Shown: piece after piece, positions 1 through 5,235 of the stretch
Position numbering within the stretch: position 1 is the first letter of the stretch
How the letters are laid out: each line of letters begins with the position of its first letter
Program-made: the position numbers and the translations under genes
Origin: Actinomycetales bacterium
GTDB lineage: Bacteria; Actinomycetota; Actinomycetes; Actinomycetales; BWSM-131
Reading direction: 5' to 3'
DNA: 6,364 nt
Assembly: GCA_030149025.1 (NCBI GenBank)
Contig: JASBSH010000181.1
Location: 1-6,364 of the forward strand
Notes under the pieces: generated by a model
What the model saw: only the letters and a program-made list of their open reading frames with translations
What the model was told of the DNA's origin: nothing
The model's database searches: none

Positions 1-501
1 GAGCACCTGGCCGGCTCGGGCAGCCGGCGCGGTGTCCGCATCCCGCCCCATGACAAGCACTCGGCACGCCGCGCGGCGGGCCTTGAGGCGGCGATCATTG
101 ACCAGTCTCCGATGACCGTTGAGTCCCTCGATCGCGACGGCCGGAGTGCCACTATCAATGTCGCCGGACCGGCCGCGCTCCTGGTGGCTAAGCTGCACAA
201 GATCGGAGAGCGCGTTAACACTCCCGACCGCCTCAACGACAAGGACGCCCACGACATCTACCGACTGCTCGTCGCGACCGAGACACCCGACATGGCCGCA
301 AACATTCGCGAACTCCTCGCCGACGAGTTGTCCCAGGAGGTCACGACACGGGCGCTCAACTACCTGAAGAACCTATTCGCAAGCCCGGAGGCCCTGGGCT
401 CGACGATGGCTGGGCGCGCCGAGGAAGGAGTCGGCCAACCCGACACTGTTTCGGCTTCGGCGAGCTTCCTCGCGCAAGACCTGTTGTCAGCCTCGGGCTG
501 A
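1..501 (+). CDS. AbiEii-like nucleotidyltransferase-type protein, 5'-truncated by window edge
   Basis: The reading frame is open from the first base to a TGA at 499-501, giving 166 visible residues. An internal ATG at 112 exists, but the upstream residues (PPHDKHSARRAAGLEAA) look like genuine protein, so the gene most likely begins outside the window. The recognisable core is GPAALLVAKLHKIGER (from about residue 56 of the fragment) followed by NDKDAHDIYRLL (about 79-90). This resembles the C-terminal half of AbiEii/type IV toxin nucleotidyltransferase-like proteins, where a conserved Lys in the xxKLHxL helix and a later K(R)D-x-x-D-hydrophobic motif help shape the active site (here Lys64, Lys81, Asp82, Asp85). 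The N-terminal G-S and D-x-D nucleotidyltransferase motifs would lie upstream and cannot be checked. No cognate AbiEi-like antitoxin is visible. The gene sits directly before the primase-helicase on the same strand and is probably co-transcribed with it. The assignment is by pattern memory only; 'conserved hypothetical' is the safe alternative. Confidence 0.5.
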   Translation, partial: EHLAGSGSRRGVRIPPHDKHSARRAAGLEAAIIDQSPMTVESLDRDGRSATINVAGPAALLVAKLHKIGERVNTPDRLNDKDAHDIYRLLVATETPDMAANIRELLADELSQEVTTRALNYLKNLFASPEALGSTMAGRAEEGVGQPDTVSASASFLAQDLLSASG

Positions 502-587
502 TGGAGCGAGCGGCCGCTGCAGCTAAGACTCCTCGGGACATCGCGCGACTGCTTCCCCAATGCCGGTCCTCGTCTCGTCCAGATATC

Positions 588-591
588 AGGA
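588..591 (+). promoter_or_regulatory. Putative ribosome binding site for the GTG-600 start
   Basis: AGGA lies 8 nt before GTG 600, a normal Shine-Dalgarno spacing. The alternative ATG at 501 has no purine-rich element before it and could only be used by translational coupling with the upstream stop (TGATG at 499-503). This favours GTG 600 as the main start. Confidence 0.4.
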
Positions 592-599
592 TTGACACC

Positions 600-2942
600 G
601 TGAGCGATCTGCACGCCGAACTCGAGAGCTTGAGGCGCGATAACGCACGCCTGCGCAAGCTCCTCAAACTGACCGACGCGGAGGCCGCTCCCGCTCTCGG
701 CACTCAAATAGCATGGTTCGACAAGGCGCCGGGACCTGTGGACGCGCGTTCATCATCACGCGCCAAGGTCGAGTTCTACGCCGCGCTGTTCGGCGCAAGA
801 CGCGACGTCTACGCCGTCCGCTGGGAGAACGCCCGCACCGGCAAGTCGGGATGGATGCCCGCCGTCGAGGGTGGCTGGCGCAAGGGCCGACCAGCCTCCG
901 ACATCCGGCACCTGTCACTGACCGCCGAGGTGCTCGCCGCCCATCTGACCGGCGACGTCCACATCGGCCTCTATCCGATGCTCCCCGGCGACCAAACCTG
1001 CTGGCTCGCCGCAGACTTCGATGGACAGGCCGCGATGCTCGACGCGCTCGCCTACCTCAAGGCAGCACGCGCCATCGGTGCGCCCGCGGCCCTGGAAGTG
1101 TCCCGCTCCGGCATCGGCGCGCACGTGTGGATCTTCTTCACCGCGGCCGTTCCAGCAGCGACGGCGCGCCAACTCGGGACAGCGCTCGTCCGCGAAGCGA
1201 TCGCGATCCGCGGCCGCATGGACCTGCGCTGCTACGACCGGCTGTTCCCGTCGCAAGACGTGTTGCCCGGACAAGGCCCCGGCAACTTGATCGCAGCCCC
1301 GCTCCACGGCAAGTCACGCAGGCTCGGAACCACGGTCTTCCTCGACCTGGTGACACTTGAGCCGTTCGAGGACCAGTGGGAATACCTCTCCACCTTGGAA
1401 CGCCTCACTCCGACGCAAGTCACCAAACTGGCCTCGGCGCTCCGGGAGCCGACGGTCGGAGCCCACGTCGACCGGGCCCAGCCCGCCCGGTCGACCAAGA
1501 CTCAGCCCAATCCGGCTCCGATCGTGCATCTGACCCTTAACGGCACAGTGAAGATTCCCGGGTCGCAACTGAGCCCGTCGCTGTATGCGACTTTGAAGCA
1601 CGCGGCATCCACGTACAACCCGGAGTTCTACGACCGCCAGCGTCGCCGCCAGTCGACCTGGAACGTCCCGCGCATCATCACCTCCTACGACGAGACACTC
1701 GATGACCACCTCGTCCTTCCGCGCGGGCTCCGCGACACGGCCACGAGGCTCATCGAAGAGGCAGGTAGCAAGATTGAGCTCGATGACCAGCGAGTCACGG
1801 GCGATGCGCTGGAACTCTCGCTCGACGTCGACCTGCTGCCACCGCAACGCGAAGCCGTGGAGGCACTCCTACCGCACGAACTCGGCCTGCTGGTCGCACC
1901 ACCCGGCTCCGGCAAGACAGTGATGGCGTGTGCCGTCATCGCCCAGCGGGTCGTGCCTACTCTCGTCCTCGTCGACCGAAAGACGCTCGCCGACCAGTGG
2001 CGCCGACAACTCCAGGACCTACTCGGCATCAAACCGGGGCAGCTCGGCGGTGGCCGCTCCAAACTCACCGGCATCGTCGACATCGCCACCTTGCAGACAC
2101 TTGCCCGCCGGGCCGATCTTGCGGACAAGTTGAGCGCGTACGGCCAGGTCGTTGTCGATGAATGCCATCACATCGCGGCGCCCGCTTTCGAGTCCGCAGT
2201 GCGCGCGATTCCCGCCCGCTACTGGGTAGGTCTCACCGCTACCCCGTACCGGCGCGATGGCCTCGATGACCTGATCGGCTTCCAGCTCGGTCCCATCCGA
2301 CACACGTTCGTCCACGCGGACTCCGACACACTCGAAGGCGCCCACGCCGACCGGCCTCGCCCTGTTCTTGTGCTTCACCCCACCACATTCCGGCTGGAGG
2401 ACCCAGTCGATCTCTCGGTGCCGGGCGCCATAGCCGGCGTGCACGGCGCCCTCACCGACGACGCATCACGCAACGGACAGATCCTGAACGACGTGGTGGA
2501 GGCGGTGGGTCGCGGCCGACACTGCCTTGTTCTGGCCCAGCGAACCGGCCATGTCGACCACCTGGCCGCCGCACTCACTGAGCGAGGGCTCGAACCAGTC
2601 GTTCTCAAGGGCGGCATGGGCGCCAAGCAGCGCGCAGCTGCCAACGAACGCCTGGTCCCGACCGATGACGGTCCGCCGTTGCTCGTCGTCGCCACCGCCC
2701 ACTTCGTTGGCGAAGGCTTCGACTGTCCTGCACTCGACACTCTGTTCCTGGCCGGCCCGGCCTCTTTCAAGGGCCGCCTCGTCCAGTACGCAGGACGTGT
2801 CCTCCGCGCCCACCCCGGCAAGCAGACAGCCGAGGTCCACGACTACCACGACGTCGAAGTTCCCGTCCTTGCCGCGGCGCTCAACAAGCGTGCACCCGGC
2901 TACACCAGCCTTGGGTTTCCCGACCCACGCAGGACCAGATGA
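600..2942 (+). CDS. TOTE-type archaeo-eukaryotic primase fused to SF2 (DEAD/DEAH-like) helicase
   Basis: From GTG 600 the protein has 780 residues; from the in-frame ATG at 501 it would have 813. GTG is preferred because the extra 33 residues are low-complexity while VSDLHAELESLRRDNARLRKLL begins like the family. Residues 3-24 form a short leucine-heptad coiled coil. Residues ~40-270 are an AEP domain: metal-binding D139-F-D141, the S168-x-S-G-I-G-A-H175-V-W-I-F-F nucleotide-binding motif, and Y-D-R-L-F-P-S-Q-D220 followed by GPGNLIAAPLHG. A connector (NPEFY from 340, LPRGL 373-377) is of a kind common in this helicase group. The SF2 helicase follows: Q416-R, Walker A APPGSGKT (433-440, Lys439), motif II DECH (520-523), motif III TAT (546-548), motif V GEGFD (704-708), motif VI Q729-x-x-G-R733-x-x-R736. 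All key residues are present, so both enzymes look active. TOTE-type primase-helicases are predicted to act in conflicts with mobile elements, coupling DNA unwinding to primer or strand synthesis. No C-terminal nuclease is seen. The specific biological role is inferred. Confidence 0.88.
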   Translation: MSDLHAELESLRRDNARLRKLLKLTDAEAAPALGTQIAWFDKAPGPVDARSSSRAKVEFYAALFGARRDVYAVRWENARTGKSGWMPAVEGGWRKGRPASDIRHLSLTAEVLAAHLTGDVHIGLYPMLPGDQTCWLAADFDGQAAMLDALAYLKAARAIGAPAALEVSRSGIGAHVWIFFTAAVPAATARQLGTALVREAIAIRGRMDLRCYDRLFPSQDVLPGQGPGNLIAAPLHGKSRRLGTTVFLDLVTLEPFEDQWEYLSTLERLTPTQVTKLASALREPTVGAHVDRAQPARSTKTQPNPAPIVHLTLNGTVKIPGSQLSPSLYATLKHAASTYNPEFYDRQRRRQSTWNVPRIITSYDETLDDHLVLPRGLRDTATRLIEEAGSKIELDDQRVTGDALELSLDVDLLPPQREAVEALLPHELGLLVAPPGSGKTVMACAVIAQRVVPTLVLVDRKTLADQWRRQLQDLLGIKPGQLGGGRSKLTGIVDIATLQTLARRADLADKLSAYGQVVVDECHHIAAPAFESAVRAIPARYWVGLTATPYRRDGLDDLIGFQLGPIRHTFVHADSDTLEGAHADRPRPVLVLHPTTFRLEDPVDLSVPGAIAGVHGALTDDASRNGQILNDVVEAVGRGRHCLVLAQRTGHVDHLAAALTERGLEPVVLKGGMGAKQRAAANERLVPTDDGPPLLVVATAHFVGEGFDCPALDTLFLAGPASFKGRLVQYAGRVLRAHPGKQTAEVHDYHDVEVPVLAAALNKRAPGYTSLGFPDPRRTR

Positions 2943-3072
2943 CGGGTCAACCCGCGTGGCCGACGGCGTTGGGTACCGGCAGACGGCCCTGTGGCTGGAC
3001 GACGAGGAGCTCACCGACCTGATCCACGAGCTGCGCGCCGTGCTCGTGGCCCAGGGGCAACGAAAAGCGTGA
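2943..3072 (+). pseudogene. C-terminal remnant of a helix-turn-helix (ArsR-like) transcriptional regulator
   Basis: In the frame ending at TGA 3070-3072, the sequence reads YRQTALWLDDEELTDLIHEL then RAVLVAQGQRKA. The xxLWLxxEELxxLxxELRAVL pattern matches, from memory, the tail of actinobacterial winged helix-turn-helix regulators. No DNA-binding domain precedes it, because that stretch of DNA is the primase-helicase in another frame. The only in-frame start downstream of the helicase stop is a GTG at 2956, which would give a 38-residue peptide; I see no convincing ribosome binding site. The best reading is the 3' stump of a broken host regulator, marking the right edge of the inserted or replaced cassette. 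A small real gene using GTG 2956 cannot be excluded. Confidence 0.5.
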
Positions 3073-3147
3073 GGGCAGGAAGCGGCGGATCGTGGCGTGG
3101 GTGCTGATGCCTGGGTCTGGATCGGCTGGTTCTTGATCGGCTGGCTC

Positions 3148-3762
3148 TCAGTGATGGCGGGCAGTGCGACGTCGCGCGATCACCACGTAGCCGATGACGG
3201 CGACGACGACCACGGCGGCCAGGATCTCGCCACCGATCCCGAGACGGCGCTCGAGCAGCCGGTACGAGGCCCCCGCGAGGTAGCCGGCAACGGCTACGGC
3301 GGCCGCCCACACCCCTCCCCCGACGACGTTGGCTACGGTGAACCGCAACCGGCTGATCCCGCTCATCCCGGCCACTCCCGGCACGAGGGCGCGCAACGCC
3401 GCCGCCCACCGCCCGAGCAGGACGGCGACCGCACCCCGGCGGCGCACCAGCCCCATCGCCCGGTCGAGCTCTCCGGACCGGCGCACCCGCTCGGGCAGCC
3501 GCTTGACCAGCTCCGGGCCGTACCTGCGGCCCACCAGGTAGCCGACCTGGTCCCCGATCGTGGCCCCGCAGATGCCGGCCACGATCACAGCCCAGAGCGG
3601 CAGACGGCCGCCGTGTGCCACCACGCCCCCGACCAGGACGGCGATCTCACCCGGGAAGACCAGGCCGATCAGGGACGACGCCTCCAGCGCCGGCAGGGCG
3701 AAGACCAGGGCCAGCACCACCGGCGGCGGCAACGCCAGGATGGCGTCGACGAGCCAGCTCAG
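3148..3762 (-). CDS. DedA family integral membrane protein
   Basis: About 204 residues, the usual length for the family. DedA proteins are polytopic inner-membrane proteins; characterised members act in membrane homeostasis or in recycling undecaprenyl phosphate and other lipids. Visible family signatures (numbered from the CTG start) are LEASSLIGLVFPGE with Glu27 and Glu39, the GDQVGYLVGRRYG block (70-82) and GRWAAALRALVPGVAG (117-132), where Arg and Pro residues are conserved. The C-terminus is a hydrophobic helix followed by a basic tail (ARRRTARHH). Start choice: a TTG at 3732 gives 194 residues but lacks a ribosome binding site. A CTG at 3762 restores the family-like SWLVDAILALPPP N-terminus, overlaps the DUF4229 stop as CTGA, and has a perfect AGGAGG 4 nt upstream. 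Its 3' end faces the regulator stump. It is translationally coupled to the DUF4229 gene. The transported lipid cannot be deduced. Confidence 0.88.
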   Translation of the reverse strand: MSWLVDAILALPPPVVLALVFALPALEASSLIGLVFPGEIAVLVGGVVAHGGRLPLWAVIVAGICGATIGDQVGYLVGRRYGPELVKRLPERVRRSGELDRAMGLVRRRGAVAVLLGRWAAALRALVPGVAGMSGISRLRFTVANVVGGGVWAAAVAVAGYLAGASYRLLERRLGIGGEILAAVVVVAVIGYVVIARRRTARHH

Positions 3763-4118
3763 TGATCCTCCTGGCCCCGCTTCGGGCCGCCCGTCTCCTG
3801 GTTGATCTCATGGTTGATCTGATGGTCGACGTTCTGGTCGACGACAGCGTCCTCCAGGGCGGCGTCCCGCTCGGCGGCCGACTTCCTGCGCCGCGACCTG
3901 CGCTGCCCACCCTCGGCGAGCCGCTGGCTCACCCGCTGCTCGATCGACGCGGCAAGCTCCTCGCGCGGCGCCCGGAGCAGGACGTAGGACAGCGCGAGGG
4001 ACACTAACGCGGCCAGGATCAGCAGCAACCAGTCCCGGGCACCGATGAGGTAGAGGACGACGAGCGCCGCCAGGAACAGGGCGATCCGCAGCACCGTGAA
4101 CTTGAGCAGGGGTGACAC
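3759..4118 (-). CDS. DUF4229 family small membrane protein
   Basis: 119 residues from a GTG at 4118. An in-frame TAG lies just upstream (minus-strand TAG at 4130-4128), so no earlier start is possible. Residues 8-25 and 31-48 are two hydrophobic segments joined by a short GARDW turn, followed by LRAPREELAASIEQRVSQRLAE and then a basic and then acidic cytoplasmic-type tail. This two-helix hairpin with an APRE(E)L stretch is characteristic of DUF4229, a family of actinobacterial proteins of unknown function. The tail ends in an unusual four-residue repeat (VVDQ/NVDH/QINH/EINQ). It is the first gene of a coupled pair with DedA and diverges from the PLDc_N gene across 37 bp. With only 6 nt between a TAGAGT box and the GTG, and no ribosome binding site possible, leaderless expression is likely. 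Confidence 0.82.
   Translation of the reverse strand: MSPLLKFTVLRIALFLAALVVLYLIGARDWLLLILAALVSLALSYVLLRAPREELAASIEQRVSQRLAEGGQRRSRRRKSAAERDAALEDAVVDQNVDHQINHEINQETGGPKRGQEDH
3767..3772 (-). promoter_or_regulatory. Ribosome binding site AGGAGG deciding the DedA start
   Basis: The minus strand reads AGGAGG inside the last codons of the DUF4229 gene, 4 nt before a CTG that overlaps its TGA stop. No comparable element precedes the TTG at 3732. It supports a rare CTG initiation with coupled translation. Confidence 0.55.
3799..3846 (-). repeat. 12-bp tandem repeat inside the DUF4229 gene tail
   Basis: Four adjacent 12-bp units begin at 3799, 3811, 3823 and 3835 on the plus strand. All start with TGGT; the first two are TGGTTGATCTCA and TGGTTGATCTGA (11/12 identical), while the last two share TGGTCGAC. 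The period is a multiple of three, so the protein gains a tetrapeptide repeat of pattern x-(V/I)-(D/N)-(Q/H). Confidence 0.75.
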
Positions 4119-4124
4119 ACCACG

Positions 4125-4149
4125 ACTCTAGGCGCACCGCGCCTAGAGT
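4125..4149. promoter_or_regulatory. Palindromic divergent promoter with two mirror-image -10 boxes
   Basis: An 11-bp arm (ACTCTAGGCGC, 4125-4135) and its exact reverse complement (GCGCCTAGAGT, 4139-4149) flank a 3-nt centre. Each arm carries an outward-facing TAGAGT, fitting the actinobacterial TAnnnT -10 pattern. On the plus strand the box ends 6 nt before GTG 4156; on the minus strand the box ends 6 nt before GTG 4118. That spacing puts transcription start at or next to the start codon on both sides, as in leaderless genes. No good -35 match is visible on either strand. An operator for a dimeric regulator is an alternative or additional reading. Confidence 0.6.
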
Positions 4150-4155
4150 GTTGCC

Positions 4156-4467
4156 GTGCGGTACCTGCCTGTCATCATCCCCCTCGCGCTGACCCTCTAC
4201 GCCGCCGTCGACTGCCTGCGCACGCCGGATGACCAGGTGAAGCACCTGCCCAAGCCGATCTGGCTCGTCCTCGTGCTGCTGGTCTGGGTGGCGGGGCCCA
4301 TCATTTGGCTGGTCGCGGGCCGCGAACGTGGCCTCGCGCGCCCGGCAGAGCGTCGGCCCATCGCCCCGGACGACGACCCGGAGTTCCTCCGCAGGCTCGG
4401 CAAGAACCGGCCGGACCAGCGCAATGACCGCAACCAGCACGACCAGCAGGGCGACGGCCAGCCGTAG
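4156..4467 (+). CDS. PLDc_N domain small membrane protein
   Basis: 103 residues from GTG 4156; an in-frame TAG at 4144-4146 excludes an earlier start. Residues 3-20 and 35-55 are transmembrane segments. The intervening DCLRTPDDQVKHLPKPIW and the second helix ending GPIIWLVAGRERG match the PLDc_N module (phospholipase D-nuclease N-terminal domain), which in actinobacteria usually occurs as a stand-alone small membrane protein with no catalytic domain, as here. The tail is charged and Asn/Gln-rich (RPDQRNDRNQHDQQGDGQP). Function is unknown; it is probably anchored in the cytoplasmic membrane with the tail in the cytosol. It is transcribed away from the DUF4229 gene through the shared palindrome and converges on the phosphatase gene. 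Confidence 0.85.
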   Translation: MRYLPVIIPLALTLYAAVDCLRTPDDQVKHLPKPIWLVLVLLVWVAGPIIWLVAGRERGLARPAERRPIAPDDDPEFLRRLGKNRPDQRNDRNQHDQQGDGQP

Positions 4468-4539
4468 CCGTCCCCCGAACCGCCGCCGGCCGTGACAGCT
4501 GCACCTCCCAGAAGGGTTGGTCGCGATGGGTTGGTCGCG
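4468..4539. other. Short convergent intergenic gap with a 12-bp direct repeat
   Basis: The gap between the ends of the PLDc_N and phosphatase genes holds GGGTTGGTCGCG twice (4514-4525 and 4528-4539). I see no strong hairpin with a T-run for either direction; one 6-bp stem (4453-4458 with 4467-4472) overlaps the PLDc_N stop but has no T-tract. Confidence 0.5.
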
Positions 4540-5193
4540 TCAGGCGCCGGCCACCTGGTTGGCGCCTGGCAGCAACTGCGCCGCCGGCTCGACGTACGTG
4601 ACGCCGGTGAGGCGGTCGCCGGCGAAGTGGAAGGAGGTCAACGAGGCCAGAGTGCACTGCCGGCGCCTGGGGTCGTGGGGGAGACGCCGGTTCTCGGCGG
4701 CGAGCCGCGCGATCCAGACCGGCAGCTGGTGGCTGACCAGCAGCGCCTCGTGCCCCTCGGCCTTGCTGCGCGCGTCGTCGACGGCGGCCCGCATGCGCGC
4801 CGCGATCTCCCGGTACGGCTCACCCCAGGACGGGCGCAGCGGGTTGCGCAGTCGCCACCAGTGGCGCGGGTGGCGCAGGGACCCGTCGCCGACGCCGAAG
4901 GCCAGGCCCTCGAAGCAGTTGCCGGCCTCGACTAGCCGCTCGTCGGTGTGGATCGGCAGGCCGAACGCCTCGGCGACCGGCTCGGCGGTCTCCTGAGCTC
5001 GTTCGAGCGGTGAGGCCACCAGGTGAACGATGTCGTGGCCGTCGGCCTTCAGGTGGTCCGCCACCTTCTGCGCCATCTGCCGGCCCAGCTCCGACAGGTG
5101 GTAGTCGGGCAGGCGGCCGTAGAGGACACCTGTGGGGTTGTGCACCTCGCCGTGGCGCAACAAGTGCACCAGCGTCCGGGCCGCCTGCGTCAT
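4540..5193 (-). CDS. Histidine phosphatase family protein (phosphoglycerate mutase-like)
   Basis: 217 residues from an ATG at 5193. The enzyme is of the two-histidine phosphatase (branch 1) superfamily. The nucleophile lies in the L-L-R13-H14-G15-E16 motif; SPLERAQETAEP (61-72) supplies the phosphate-binding Arg65; Glu89 in RLVEAGNCFEG is the expected proton donor; and VSH155 holds the second catalytic His. All four catalytic positions are intact. The substrate cannot be told from sequence. It follows hemL by 42 bp on the same strand, the order seen in M. tuberculosis (hemL Rv0524, Rv0525), so co-transcription with hemL is likely. No good ribosome binding site is seen at the usual spacing (only CAGG close to the ATG; an AGGAG is about 20 nt away). 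Confidence 0.9.
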   Translation of the reverse strand: MTQAARTLVHLLRHGEVHNPTGVLYGRLPDYHLSELGRQMAQKVADHLKADGHDIVHLVASPLERAQETAEPVAEAFGLPIHTDERLVEAGNCFEGLAFGVGDGSLRHPRHWWRLRNPLRPSWGEPYREIAARMRAAVDDARSKAEGHEALLVSHQLPVWIARLAAENRRLPHDPRRRQCTLASLTSFHFAGDRLTGVTYVEPAAQLLPGANQVAGA

Positions 5194-5235
5194 GCCTGCG
5201 ATTGTCGCAAACGCTCCTGAGGGCCCGACCCCCGC

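Noticed and set aside
1314..1847. Minus-strand ORF of 177 codons within the primase-helicase gene
   Set aside because: It covers conserved primase-helicase coding sequence, is Arg/Val/Glu-rich without domain features, and is best explained as an antisense shadow.
2939..3022. ATG at 2939 overlapping the primase-helicase stop (ATGA) as the start of a third cassette gene
   Set aside because: That frame ends after 27 codons and the peptide looks like an out-of-frame reading of the regulator stump.
3120..3144. Direct repeat GATCGGCTGG twice (3120-3129 and 3135-3144)
   Set aside because: Only two short copies, 15 bp apart, in the gap after the regulator stump. Not enough for an attachment site or a repeat array; probably chance or old slippage.
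3097..3765. Plus-strand ORF of 222 codons over the DedA gene, beginning with a tryptophan-rich hydrophobic stretch
   Set aside because: It lies antisense to the clearly real DedA gene; after the first ~20 residues it is a Pro/His/Asp-rich low-complexity shadow typical of high-GC antisense frames, with no family resemblance.
4453..4472. Possible terminator stem GACGGC/GCCGTC at the PLDc_N stop
   Set aside because: Only 6 bp with an 8-nt loop and followed by a C-run, not T. GC-rich actinobacterial DNA gives such stems often by chance.
4514..4539. Two copies of GGGTTGGTCGCG as a possible binding site or recombination site
   Set aside because: Two copies 14 bp apart in a convergent gap; no flanking mobile-element signs and no third copy seen.
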